NCBI GenBank assembly: GCA_015179045.1
Contig: WHUZ01000055.1
Coordinates: 124,001 to 188,000, forward strand
DNA from: Kalaharituber pfeilii
Taxonomy: Eukaryota > Ascomycota > Pezizomycetes > Pezizales > Pezizaceae
DNA: 64,000 nt
Reading direction: 5' to 3'
Shown: in pieces, positions 1 through 12,466 of the stretch
Position numbering within the stretch: the stretch's first letter is position 1
Layout: each line of letters begins with the position of its first letter
Program-made: the position numbers and the translations under genes
The notes under the pieces: model-generated
Databases searched by the model: none
Told to the model about the DNA's origin: nothing
What the model saw: the letters and a program-made list of their open reading frames with translations, nothing else

Positions 1-33
1 CAAGGACACCAGTCAACATTGATCATCGAAAAC

Positions 34-620
34 AGGCCTCAGATTCAGCATGAGCTTCTGCAACCTCGGTAGCCCAAACAGCAGGACCACATCCGCAATC
101 GAGAATCTTCCTTGGCTCGGCAATTGGTGGAAAAATTAGCCTGTTCCTGAACACCTGCTGCAGAACCCTATGTTGCTGCACCAGTCTTTCATGCTCAACC
201 TGGGCCAGTGTAAGCCAGCATGCAGAGGTATATGTTGTGTCTATGGGAAAGGGTGGGGAACCTCATCAACAGGTACACAATAGATGGCGTTATCAATTGA
301 GTATTGCTGGTAGGTTCTCCCGTACAGCTCGACCGTGTTTGAGATCTCTGGATCCAGGGATAGCGTGGACCCCGGGCTACTGCAGGCGTTGCCTGTCACG
401 TTAGCTACAGCGCTTGGTCTGGAAAACAGCTGAGTTCTTGCCTCATTCGTGGTAGTGTTCTCGGTGCAGATGAAAAATGTTGCTGCGGTTATGGCTGGTG
501 CTGGAAACGGCCGGTGACTGCTTGCTGCTGGGGCGGGGTGCGGAGTGGAGGTGGGTGGAGCGCTTTGGCACGGAGGCCCTCTCGGTGGGAGCGGCTCGCT
601 ATAAGTACTTGTACTTGTAC
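34..620 (-). CDS. LaeA/UMTA-type SAM-dependent methyltransferase, 5' part, runs off window
   Basis: Two minus-strand exons read as the N-terminal part of a fungal class I SAM methyltransferase. The upstream exon ends with GRTYQQYSIDN and YCVPVDE. A 62-bp intron (200-261, GT..CAG) joins it in frame to VEHERLVQQHRVLQQ and then the SAM-binding motif I, ILDCGCGPAVWATEVAE. The order 'GR-Y-x-Y ... DE-E-x-ER-QH ... LDxGxGxxxWA' is typical of LaeA-like and UMTA methyltransferases. The second exon probably ends near 34 at a GT donor, because an in-frame stop follows at about 24-26 and the rest of the Rossmann domain must lie outside the window. No ATG occurs in the upstream open frame (its 5' limit is a GTG near 627), so the true start is in an unresolved upstream exon or the N-terminus is degenerate. 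The N-terminal stretch is Pro/Ser/Thr-rich. The substrate cannot be told. The family call is fairly secure; the boundaries are not. Confidence 0.7.
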
Positions 621-627
621 CTACCAC

Positions 628-3600
628 AGGTCCCTGTGCGAGCCTGACACTGGTCTACCCGGGTCGACTGCTCAGGCGTTGGCAAGGAATGGTCTGCCGC
701 TGTGCTCTTGCATGTAAGTCCTAGTGGTATGTACGTTAACGGCAGCACCTTGTCGACACTGTGTGGTAGGCACGCCAGTGAGCGCTACATTGGGCGCTGA
801 GCTGTGGGGCCTTTTAACCCGCTGGCATGCTATTTGCCGCAGGCCAGTGACGATATAGCCTGCAAGGAGGGATCGGTCCGTGGCAGGCAACGGTGCGGAC
901 GACGGGACTGGAGCGAGCCTGCACGACCGACAGGTTGCTAATTTCCTCCTCAGCAGGGAGCAGAACTAAGAAGCAACAATCATCGCTTAATTGTCTTGTA
1001 TATGATGTGTATGGCTCCCTTTACAAGCTTCGAGTTCTCCTCTGACCCAGCTGTTTCGACTGGACTCAGCTGCGGCCGCGATAGCCCCTGGTATTACTTG
1101 ACATATGCAATTTCTCTATCATGTGGGGGCATCTAACTTCGTCAGACAGGCTTACCGCGGCCTTGGGATACACAATTGAGCCCATACTTCCCGTTCCTTC
1201 TTTCTTATACCCGAAGGTAGTTTCGTATAACAGCCTTAACCTACTAACCAGAAGGGTATTTGGTATTTAACACGAGTGTGTGCACGATGCTTGAGGCGCA
1301 CTGTGTCACCAGAGAGAACAGAGATTTAATTTTAAATTTTGTGACAGGTCCAAACTATCGGATGCTGGGGCCTCGAAACAGAAACATCTTTCACACTGCA
1401 CCGACCAGCCGGTTCCAAAAGGTGGTGTAGTGGTCAGACCCAGCGCCAGGGTGTCGGGTTGGTTTGATTATGATAAGACAGCCCGCAAAAAAAATGTGTT
1501 GAGTGCACATTGGTATGCTCATCGTGTTCCAACTCTAGCGGTACGCCATATGTGAAATGTTCGTTGCTTATCACTCCTTTTTGGCCAGGTGAGTACTTCA
1601 TCTTAACTATCGTTTCCACTCCCCTGGTATCCACCTGAGCTGGTTTTCGGTTATGGTGCGCTCAGAATGGGCGCACTGGCCATCTCCCGGTAAATTGGTA
1701 ACGAAAGGGCCCCCCTATGGGCGCACCGAAATTCAAGTAACTGTCAAACATTCTCGAGAAACTGACTGGACCCCATGAATCCATTCCAGCCAATTGGATA
1801 TTCTGTCAGCCACTCTTGGTCGTGTAGGTCACATCCGGCATGGAAGCATGGTTTAGCTTTAGCAGCGTCTTGACAGGGGCGCACAGTAAGTAACCTCAAT
1901 CTCTACATTGTTTTGTATGCTCGATTTGGGACTGCATATCCACAGTACTAAGTAGTAGTGAGAGCCTTTGACAAAAGTATCGCTGGCAGTTCTGCTAGAC
2001 AGATAGTTTGGAGAGCACATAGGTCTCTATGCGCTACCGTCAAGATTACTTATGCAGTCTCTACATTGTTATTGTAGGCCGAGCGCAACTCGACAATGTA
2101 TGCCGTATTTCTGTCACGGAACCACCCGCCGTATGCCAGCGTGAGACCTCTACGCCATGCCCTGAGAGAGGAAACAATGGCGCAACGCGACACCGAATTG
2201 CTGGGACGGGACCTAGTTCGTTTGCCGGTGAGGTTCTCGGGTACTAGGGTCCGACAAATGAAAGCGCCAGCCTTGTTGTACTAAAACAGTATCGTGTGGC
2301 ACTGTTCTTAGCGATTCCTAAAGAAGGGGGCGGGGCTGGATAGTGCGGGTGGAAATTGGTATAGTTCTGAACTGACCTCATCGGCAGGGCCTCCTTTAGA
2401 ACCTATTATTCTGGCGTCCACCATAAGTCGCAAATTGTTTCAGAAGGCCGTGCGACGCCAAACTAGTTACTTCCGGTAGTAATTATCCCAATGCACTGGT
2501 GACTGTTCCACTTTGGAAGAGCACCGCAACATACTTTGAAGTAGCTGTTTCTCCCAGATTTCGTATACTTTATTTCCAGCCTCTTGGGCGTGCATGTTCC
2601 ACCTTCATGCCCGCCCAGCCAATCGAGACCAGGTTCAATCATAAAATGCACCCCTGTCCAGCGGTCATGAGACTAGGCTACGCTGATATCCAGTCCCAAA
2701 ATGTGGGATAGTATGAAGACTCAAGTAGGGAGTGAGCGGATCACCTCGTTTCAAGAGGAGGAGAATTCAAGGCTACTAGTTGATGTGATAATCAGTCCCG
2801 GCAGTCCACTTCGAATGCAATGAGGACAAAGCACTTGCAAAGATAAAAGCTCTCTTATAGGTCAGGCTGACAATGAAGCCTTGACCTGATTTTGATAGTC
2901 CATGACTTAGACGCCCAGGCCCTCAGCGTTACTCATAGCCACGAGAAATGAAGGAGAATAAGTGTGTAGTAGGATTAGCACTGCTTTTGCAAGGGGCCCT
3001 TTGCTCAATCTTGGTTGTTCTGCTCCCGGCTGCGGCTGGCAGGTGTGCCAGAGGATCCGTGTTTGCTAGTCTCGTAACCAGACGCTGGCTACGTGTTTGC
3101 TCAATGCCCGAAGGTTCAAGGTTGACCTCTTAATTGTCCAGATCGAGATTAGGGTGAAGTGACCGGCCTACTATGTAGAGAACATTAGAACAATTCAATT
3201 GTACTTGTGCTTAGGGAGCAGCCCATACTTTGCATGTGTACCTAAGGCACATAAGATACTACATATGCAGTTGATCAGCATACATATATTCAAATCACCC
3301 AGTCTCGAGTCCTAGTACTTGTAGATGCCAGATTTATATTGTCTCGAGCAGAGGAAGCAGTTTCCCAAATATGGATGGCACGACTCTCACTGTCCACCTC
3401 AACGAGATAGCTTTTCTGAGCAGCTCCTAATCTATCTGCAGGGTGAGGCTGTATCTAACCGTTAAGCTAGAGAGGAACTTCAGTCAGGTTGGTGAGAACT
3501 CACTAGCGAATCTAGCAAGTTTTAGGTGATGCGAGCAGTTACCACCAAGATACGAGCAAGTGCTGCATCAACAAGTTCTGCATTGAACTGCGGCCTTGCT

Positions 3601-6600
3601 CACCTCAGCACTCAGTCTCAAGCCCCTTTCCACATAACCGTCTACGTTGCTTGCCGTCTCGAAGAACCAACGTGAAGCAAACTAACGAGGCACTGGTTAA
3701 TCATGCACATTCCCACAGCTCACCGTTTATTCCTTGACGGCTCTCGCTCATCGCGGCAGCGCTGGCCTAACTCGTCTCTAGTACCGTAGCCTACAAGCTA
3801 TTAACCCTAAGAGGGCGCCGGCTGCCATGGAAGTATCATATGAAAGTCAAGGCCCGCGACTTGTATCACATCGGTTGCCCTGGCTTTGTGATTAAAAGCC
3901 TTCTCAATGGGTATTCAGATTATCAGACCTCCTCCATGTCAGGCTCCCAGGCACCTGTCCCTGGAAAACAACTGCCAGTGCTTACACAGTATCAAATTAA
4001 GCACTCCTCAAGCAACATGCTTGTCAGCCGGCCGTATAGCAGACCACCTAGCTATGGAGGGGACTAAGGACTGCTGCAACATCCCGCGCCCGGCCAAAGT
4101 GTTGCCAGGGCAGATCAAATCTTGCCAGGCGTGATGGTTTCTAGATTTGCTTTTATTTCATTTCTATCTTCCGGAAAGCCTCTGTGCGTGATTACCTCCT
4201 CGGAAATTTTTTATTCATACGACACTCACCTTGAAAGTTCAACTTTCACCAATGGTTATGAAATATAACCATTTCGGTATATCTACGCTGGAATGAGTCT
4301 GAGTGTCAATCAGACTACCCTTTTTTTTTAAAAAAAAAAATAAGATCACGTAACCCCGTTTGCAGCTATTCGCCATGGCAGGGCAATCAGACTACTCGAG
4401 AGTGTACTCTAGTAATTGATTCTTACCTATAGTGCCAGCCAGGCTGCCAATATCTGGCTTTGCACTCTCAAGACTGCTTGCTAAACCTTGGCTAGTAGGC
4501 ACATTGGCCTCCGGGTTGCTTCAAGGTGACTGAAGTAAGTTAATAGCGCCCTTCCAACTTTACTTTGCCTTATTCGTCTTAATCGATTGGACTGGACGTT
4601 TAGGTTTAAATTGAGCGGCCTGTCATGCGGCCGGGCATCACCTGGGCAGTTGGTTATTCCCTACCTGTGAACGCTGGCGGGACTTTTGGGGACAATGCAA
4701 TGCTAATATATTCTCTGTGTGAATGTATTTTCAATTCGTTTATCCACCCCTTTTCTCTCGCCTGCGGTCAAACAAACGTTCGCCATGAAGCTGATGGTAT
4801 GTATGATATTAGCTTAGGCGCTGGTCTGAGTTAACAGATTAGTTCTTACTATCCGCTCAGATACATAGAGGAACTAACCATTGAAAGCGAATTGCACTTA
4901 CCTGACATATAGAATAATTCCTTACGCTATCACGATCCAATCAAGGGCATGAAATAACGCTGCATTTTCTTCCATTCTGGTTAATATGATGCCACGGGAT
5001 TTCCACCAACCGTCTTCTTGCAGCGAAGCCTAGTCCAGCTCTTTACACCAAAGTCAACAGCTGAAGTACACGGTCCCTGTTATAGGACTTTCTACTCTCG
5101 CCCTTACTGTCCCACTTCTTCCGCCCACTATAAATTTTAGCCGATGTCATATAAATGGCCTCAATGCCGATGCAGGTAATAGTACCGCACTCAATCATCA
5201 ACCATTCCTGAGCCTAGAGAGTCTCCACTTTTGTGCATATTTGGAAGGGATGTTGGCCTAGTAAGGTAAAGGTTATCTGCAGGTTCGCCAGTGTTAACAG
5301 GTTATTAGTATGACCGGGCTTGCCCTTTTATTATTTCCAAACCATGGCTACCCCACTTCTTGGTGGTTTCCAATACGAAATCATCCCACCCTTGTTGTAC
5401 ATTCTGATTGCGCTCTGCTCGCACACAATCTCCGCTGCCACTGGACTTATTCAACTCACAAGCTGCATGACCCATGCTGCCACTGCTTAGTATCACCATC
5501 ATCTTCTTCACTGTGTCGGAGCCAGCAAAATTGTACGAGTTCTATCATATTTTTGCAATGGAGACTAAGCTCCAAGGTATGGCGGCACTTTTGTAAGCCC
5601 CAAAGGCTGCTTGGAGAGTGTGCCTAGGGTGACTTGCAGAGAATGCCTGAATATCTTGTCTAATTAGCAATACCAAATACATGCAATTTATGTATGCTAT
5701 AGGGATACCTACATTATGCTGCATATTGCAGTTGAAGTGAAAGTCTAGTTCATAGCTTCCTGCTTATGATAGGAATACTAGACAGTCTAGACTGACACGA
5801 TAATAAACTACACCGTCCAGTCTATTCATAACAGCAGAAAGGTATCTCAATGGGCATCGCTGATCTTTGTCAAGTATTTCTTGAAGATAGACTGGTAAAC
5901 TTTGACATCAAACTTGTTCGTACCGGGTCAAAGCCTAGCCACAGGAATATGGTGCTTGGTTCAATTTCAAGAACGTGGACTATTGAAACAGTCATGTCAA
6001 CCTGCCGCATCCGAACGTCAACAATTGGGTATACACAGGAATATGTCAGGGAATGATATCTGATTAGCACGAAGGGTGTTTTCCAGGCCGTGGTATATTC
6101 CAATCCATCACTGGCGTCACTACATTTGTTCCGCTCACTTCAATCCTTTTTTCTTCTCAAATACCCACTCAAGGGTCTTGACCATAGTATTCCTCAAGGT
6201 TGTGCAGCAGCACATGATTATCCCCTAGCGTTTTCCAGGTACCAGGTGATTGGAAATGCCAGGATGTCACGACTTGACTTTGGTTGCGTGAGGATGCTGC
6301 ATACCGATCCGAAGCATGAATACTGCTTAAGTGCAGATTGATTGGCTAACTGGCAAAGCTCTCAATGACTTTTCAGTACACGCTCTGTAACTGCAGCTTT
6401 TTGTTAGCACTGAAATACACAAAAGACGAATAATTTTGTATCTTGATACTCTGATGGGCACGAGACTATCTGAAGATCTCAGTTCGCTTTAGGACAGCAA
6501 TTCAACAAGTTGTGTTGAGGTTATCAATGCCTATGAGTGATAATGAGACTGGGACTTGCATTGAAGGGAACAACCGTTTGGTACAAAGGAGGGGTGTGAC

Positions 6601-8600
6601 ATTCATTTTTCATAGTTTTGAAGTCCACCAATCGTGTTGCACAGATTTGTTTACCGGTGAGCAATGGTAATATCTTAGCCCCAAGCTTTGAACATAACTT
6701 TGCCCAAACCTAAATCAGCAATATCCATGCCTTGAGAGAACAAGCAGCTCACTAGGCTAGCGATAAGGATTAAATTTACTGATATTATATATGTCGATGT
6801 AAGCCATTATATATATTTTTGTACGGACTGAACTAACCCAATACGATGACCTCAGTTATGTGCATCGTCCTAGTTGCACTCGGCACATATAGCAAAACGC
6901 AGATATTGGTCACCTCAACGTGTGAAAAATACAAAAGAGTAATATACCGTTATACACAATCCACCAGTCTTTCCTTGCGAGTGATCTCGCCTGGCGACTG
7001 GCTACGATACAAGCCTGTGAGTATGATCTTAGGACACCTCAAATGGTATGGGCAACTGTTGACTTAACCTCGTGCCCAGACCTTCGATCGGCTATTCACC
7101 GTTTGCTGCCACTCCTATTACAAGAATATACGCCAGCGAGTGATACCGGATAGCAGTGGGGAAATCAATTGATATCCTACCGCCCAGCGTAAGACATGTA
7201 AGTCACTTTGTCAATATTGCTTGGTGGCATATGGTCCAGAGCGAGTATGTCAGTACCGGCGACAGTTTTCTATCGAGCGCTTGTATTCACTGATCAGGTG
7301 TGACCTTTGGACATTTGTTATGGAGCGCTAAAGCTGTACTTCATGTCATCAGTTATCCCTCCTTATGCAGGGTAGATGGTGTTTGGTATGAAGTGAGCAC
7401 AATTTCATGTTTCTCAGCTGGGAAGACAGCTTCTCATGCTCAGTGCTCATGCGGTCTATTGTGGTTTTTGATGTATATAAATATAATATTATTTGAAGGC
7501 AATTTTTATCAGAAGTTATCTGCTCTGCCTAGTCATGATTTCTCATGAAGACATTGGGGCCTGATCCTGTGGCTCAATGTTTTCTTGTATAAACCCCCCG
7601 ACGATACTTGGCTGTTGCGCTATCTTCGAAACAGAATGCTATTGTTTCAGCTTACTTAACAATATCCTCTAACAACGGGTATCGATAATGAAAAAGTAAA
7701 AGAGAAAAGGATCTCGTGTGCAGCCTCATTGGCCACGTGATTCGTAATCAAATCTTTGCATGCGAAAAGAGGTCACCAAAAAATAATGATGAGAATGTAA
7801 CTGCTTCAAAAGCGGCGACTTCGAAGAAGTATGAAATTCTGCAGGGGAAGTAGGATGCCCTGGCACTTACCCAGGCAAAATTAGTCTCGCCGGACATACA
7901 AAGTCTATATTCAAGCTCTTACTACCATAAGCTAAGCCCGTCACGTACAGCACTTGACAAAAGTCAGGGATCTGAGCACCTACCTCACTGCGACACGGTT
8001 GACACGAACATATCTCAGCAACGAGAGGCCCAATTGACCTACAACTTGAACTGGAGATAGTATAGATGATACTGAATATATTGCAATACAGCAATAGAGT
8101 AGTGGAAGCATTTTGGTATTCAATAGCTAGAGTCTCTTGCTGAAGCCCATTGATCCAGCACTTAAAAACCACATGATTTCAATGCACTATAAATTTTCAT
8201 ACCACAACTTTTAGAAATACCATGGGTTTTTCTTCCTACAATAGACATAACTACAAACTTAATGCTTCTAATTATAAAAGAGCCATTAGGGATCTCCACC
8301 TTTCTGTGGAAAAAAAATAAAACTTTGACAATGCCAAGACTACCATTTTCCCATCCAGAAAAAAGTGGTATCCGAAAATAAAAAGCTTACCAGAGAACGC
8401 GTAACACCAGGTTAAAAATAATAAAAATATGTGATAGAATCTATTATTGATCAAGTATTTTCATAGTAGAAATTATTGCCCTCTAAAAGAACTTTTCTAC
8501 AAGAGAATTGTTCTTGGAAAAGGTGCAACTTTTGTCTAAAAACGCATTTTTCACTTCTGTAGTAATAGCCTCTAGAATTAGCTACCATTGTTACTGCAAC
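628..8600. other. Gene-poor decayed DNA, no gene recognised
   Basis: Only short open frames (up to about 105 codons) occur on either strand. None shows a motif, a plausible intron-joined extension or a domain I can name. AT-rich patches alternate with mixed-composition sequence. Apart from the small retroposon at 4308-4395 I see no structure that can be assigned. It looks like old mobile-element debris, which is an inference from the absence of genes and not from an identified element. Confidence 0.5.
4308..4395 (-). mobile_element. Very short poly-A retroposon with target-site duplication (family 2)
   Basis: AATCAGACTAC occurs at 4308-4318 and again at 4385-4395. Between them lies a T run followed by an A run (about 4321-4340) and a 40-bp body ending in GCCATGGCAGGGC. 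Read on the minus strand this is a short body, then an A tail, flanked by an 11-bp target-site duplication, as left by LINE-type retrotransposition. The same body occurs at 31424-31462. The T-to-A transition inside the tail is unusual for a simple poly-A tail. Confidence 0.75.
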
Positions 8601-8620
8601 TACTGCCTATGTCATGCAAA

Positions 8621-8696
8621 CAACAGAAAATGTACTCTACAACAGAAAATGTACTCTACAACAGAAAATGTACTCTACAACAGAAAATGTACTCTA
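8621..8696. repeat. 19-bp tandem repeat, 4 copies
   Basis: Four head-to-tail copies of CAACAGAAAATGTACTCTA start at 8621, 8640, 8659 and 8678 with no mismatches. Such perfect identity suggests recent slippage expansion. No gene is recognised nearby. Confidence 0.95.
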
Positions 8697-8832
8697 CAGC
8701 TTGCAGGTATAAATGTTAAAATTCATCTGCTTGTTATGGAAATATGAGTGTTTGAATCTCATCTGGTACAAATTCGAGGTGCCAAGAAAAAAGGTTTCAC
8801 CAAGAGTGGCTGTACAGTACCTTACAGTACTC

Positions 8833-8839
8833 ACGCACA

Positions 8840-8894
<55 letters not shown>
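8833..8894. repeat. Compound microsatellite (CA)n followed by a long A run
   Basis: A run of about ten CA units passes directly into about 40 consecutive A residues ending at 8894. Lysine-rich or Phe-rich open frames across it are artefacts of the run. The A run could be an old retroposon tail, but I found no clear target-site duplication around it. Confidence 0.9.
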
Positions 8895-8896
<2 letters not shown>

Positions 8897-8905
8897 TGTG
8901 GCATG

Positions 8906-9275
8906 CTTGCTGGCAGCATTGTGCCAAAATCCTGCGGGTACATGGGACTTGTAGGTATATGCAGGATTAACCTTGAGGATATGGCTGTTGAGGGGGCCAG
9001 ATCTATGTCCCGGTCGGTGGAGAAATGCTCGACTGAGCTGGGTGCGAATTCCGAAGTAAGGGCTGTGGTACCTCGCGAAGGAAACCCTCCAGGGGTGTAC
9101 ACTTGCTGGCAGCGTATATATCGGTATAAAATTACGGGTATATGGGGCCTAAACCTGTGGGCATGGATGTCAGATGGACCAGGTCTATAATATGGTCAGC
9201 AGAGGAAGCCTAGCTAAGCTGGGTGTAAATTCCAAAGCGAGAGGTGTTCTTCTTCGCACAAAACAGGCAACAACA
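8906..9275. repeat. Degenerate tandem duplication, unit about 196 bp
   Basis: The block beginning CTTGCTGGCAGC at 8906 recurs at 9102. The two copies align along their length through GGGTA(C/T)ATGGG, then CAG(G/A)TCTAT(A/G), GTGGAG/GCAGAG, CT(A/G)AGCTGGGTG and AATTCC(G/A)AA. Identity is partial, so the duplication is old. Nothing in it looks like a conserved protein. Confidence 0.7.
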
Positions 9276-12200
9276 TGTGGGAGACGAGGTTACTTAGGGT
9301 GGGTACATGGGAATCATTCGTACATGGAAGCGCGAGGGTGTGGAGAGTGCTATGCTACGATATTTTGTCCCTTTTCTTTTGCACAATGTTTTTGAATTTG
9401 GCTGTACCATTGGATGTCGAACTATGGGCTGACTTGTTTGTGTATGGCTTTAGAATTCGTGAGAAGAATGCGGACGCAAGCGCTATTTCTACTGGTTAAT
9501 AGTAGTGAACTACCTAGTAGTTAACCAGCATTCTGAGATGCAGTAGTGACGTATTGGTGCAAGATGGCCAGGGTATTTTTCTCCACCGATTTCAACCAGA
9601 CATACTGCATATTGACATACGACACATGCTGCACAGTGTTTAATTTTGAGTGGTTCTGATCCCTGAGACGGTGGCGAGAGACGACTAGATAAACAAGGGT
9701 CTCAACTTGCTGGTAATGGTGGTTAGATTATTGTTCTTTGCCTTTACTAAACATAACTTTAATCCATATATCGCATCCCGAGTCGGAACTCCGACACTGA
9801 AGAACCACACTATATGATAAAGAAATCGCCTGATACCAAAAAGTTTTGCCACGCCAAAGCTGAAAACAGATACTTATTTTTTGCCTGCTGGCCCAGAGTT
9901 CGGTGGCGCGGTGGGGAGCCTTGAGTCGCAATCTACCGAGTCTGGTAATAATCAATTCTGCCATGCGAAGAGATTCAGATATGCACCAGAGTTTATCAAG
10001 CGAGTAGCTGAACATATGTGGGCAACACCAGTTAGCTTAAGAAACTGACTGATAATATGTCCCGTAAATCGCATGATCCCTGATATGTATGTCTCACTCA
10101 TGTACTGTACCAGGAAGTTTGTTAACGTTATGGTTTGCATGCTTGCTTGGCACCCCGCACGTGACATTCGTTCATTGGGATCGCCAATTACGATCACCTT
10201 CACTCTAAGCATGGACTCCTCCCTCCTGCCAACAATACTCTGGAGGCTAGCATCAACAGTGGCTATGGCTCTATTTCAGTGACGATGTCGAGCCATATAG
10301 TGGAGCATGATCTCATCAATGACGGTTCCCTAAAAAGAGGGATCGTGGTAAGGTATCAATGGACGCTTTTGCAGCACCTTGCGTTCTCAGCAGGTCATTG
10401 CCAGGTCATCGCAGTTGCATAGTCTGGTTCGCGTCCCAATCTCACAGGTCCAACAGTAGTTCCACTAGTTGGTTATAGAAATTAGCGAGCGCCAATCCCC
10501 AAAATTGTACTATTGCATGCTTGGAAATCGAGCTAGAGCGTAACCAAGCAGACGATAGCTCTAAAGCGCTTCCCTCCCCCACCTTTGAATGAGTTTTTCC
10601 AGTAAGGGTGCGAACAATTCCTTGCAACTGCCAGGGGGCATATGATGCGGCAGGGATTGAATCTTGTACTTCGGCAAACATTATTCGAAAGATGAATTTG
10701 TGACTCCACAATGGCATCTCAAATTAATTAAGCAGTATTGACACCACAGCGATTGGTAGTGAGCAGGACGGACGTAAGATCATATCATTTATGGAAAATT
10801 TGAGCGCGGGGTATGAGGCCCTGCCTATGCACGTACTAAAATCGTTCAGCCAGCTTATTTTGGATGACTCTGTTGCATTAATCAAAAGGCTTCTAATCTT
10901 ACACACGGGTGCCTTGGGCAAAAGTCGCCACGACTATGCGGTGCAAGGTAAACCAAGAGAGGCGTTTGAAGCATATCTTCATCGAGGAGGTGGGAAGATG
11001 GTGTGGATTAGAGGGGTATCCAAAGTTTATACGATTTCGCACAACTCAATTTTGCGCTAATTTATACTGCTAGATATCCTAGAATTCCTTTATCTATCAA
11101 TGCCATTTACTATGTTTCAGCTGCTCTGGGTGCTGAGACATTGCTATGGGGCGAAAAAAAAAAAAAAGTATATGCATCCTAAATTAGTAAACCTCGAACA
11201 TACATATATGTTGACTCAGCATGCCTTACGCTCGGGAGTAAGATTGCAAAACAAACAAAACTTGATAACCAATAGTATATTTATATAATTCCTTACGGAA
11301 TAAAAATTGTGATTTCACAACACAAAGCACGAACTTCCCTGAGAGCGACTTCCCCAATACCTCCACATATCCCCCCTGTGCACTTTTCCTACTTTCCGCT
11401 CTTTCAGCTTCTTTTTTTTTTTTTTTTCACCACAAGCGACAAAACGGTGAGGGGTGGAAGAGTGGAGGTGGTTGGCAAGAGTAGAAAGTGGCAATATGCA
11501 GTTTGCGAAGCAATGAATGTGCTTGTTGCAATGCACAAAAAAAATGTTATTGTATGGTTATTGAGCCGCGCGCGCCATCCCATCGCATGGACTAATTTGA
11601 AAAATAAATGTATTCCTATTGAACTATCTTTCCTTTTCTTCCTTTCAAACAACCAATATCTCCAAGTCTGACTCACGCCATTTGAGGAAGCTTGCGAGCA
11701 GGAAATTACCCTCAACTTCAGCATGGGATCAAGAAGATCCTGAAATGAGCGTTGTGCACTCCGCAAAACGCAATAAATAAAATAAAACCCAGGGTTTAAT
11801 GTTGTACATTAAAAAAAATACTTATCGTATTAAGTATATGTTGCAGACACCGAGCCTAGCCAAATCTAATGAAGTCTGGCAAGCAAATATACCTTGTTTT
11901 TGCCTACCGCATTAAGCAGTCTAAAGTAAAAGTAAAAGTTCTAGTTAATATAGATTTGAATTTATACAAGTAGTTCAGCAATATGTATATGATACTGATC
12001 TCGGCCGCTATAATGTAAATAAAAATCGATACGATGCCTCTCATGAAATGAAAAAGAAAATCCAACGCCTGCATGCAATCAACCTTTGCAAACAATCGGT
12101 GGAAAAGAAAAATTGTAAACCAAAAACGAGAACAAGCAAATAAAAGGCCACCCAAGAAACAATGGCTCTAAAAAAAAAGAAAAAGGAAAAAAAAAGACGG

Positions 12201-12466
12201 GGACAATGAAAGGGGAGAGAGAATAAATAAGTAGAAAAAAGAAAAGAAAAAGACAAAAGAATAAAACAACCCTTGCACACCAAAAAAAAAAAAAAAAAAT
12301 TAAACAAGAAAAACAAACAAGAAACATCCGAATGAAAGCCGTCAAAAAGGGAAAAAAAGAAAAAAAAACACTGTACAGCGGTGCCCAGGGGACAAAAAGA
12401 AAACTGAAGGAAACCTCCTTCTAACATGATAACTTTCAACTTTCAAATTTCAGCTTTTCGCTTTCT
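9276..12466. other. Intergenic, no gene recognised; A/T tracts downstream of the F-box gene
   Basis: No open frame here carries a recognisable domain. From about 12150 to 12400 the plus strand is a strongly purine-rich tract (AAAAGAAAAAGG-like), lying just past the stop of the minus-strand F-box gene and so probably in its 3' region. Homopolymer runs occur at about 11154 (A), 11410 (T) and 12281 (A). Confidence 0.5.

Noticed and set aside
8694..9102. Open frames rich in Lys or Phe across the A run
   Set aside because: They exist only because the homopolymer has no stop codons.
11400..11460. T run near 11411 as another tailed retroposon
   Set aside because: No matching target-site duplication or known body could be found next to it.
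12041..12439. Phe-rich minus-strand frames beyond the F-box gene stop
   Set aside because: They are translations of a purine-rich tract and have no domain or conserved feature.
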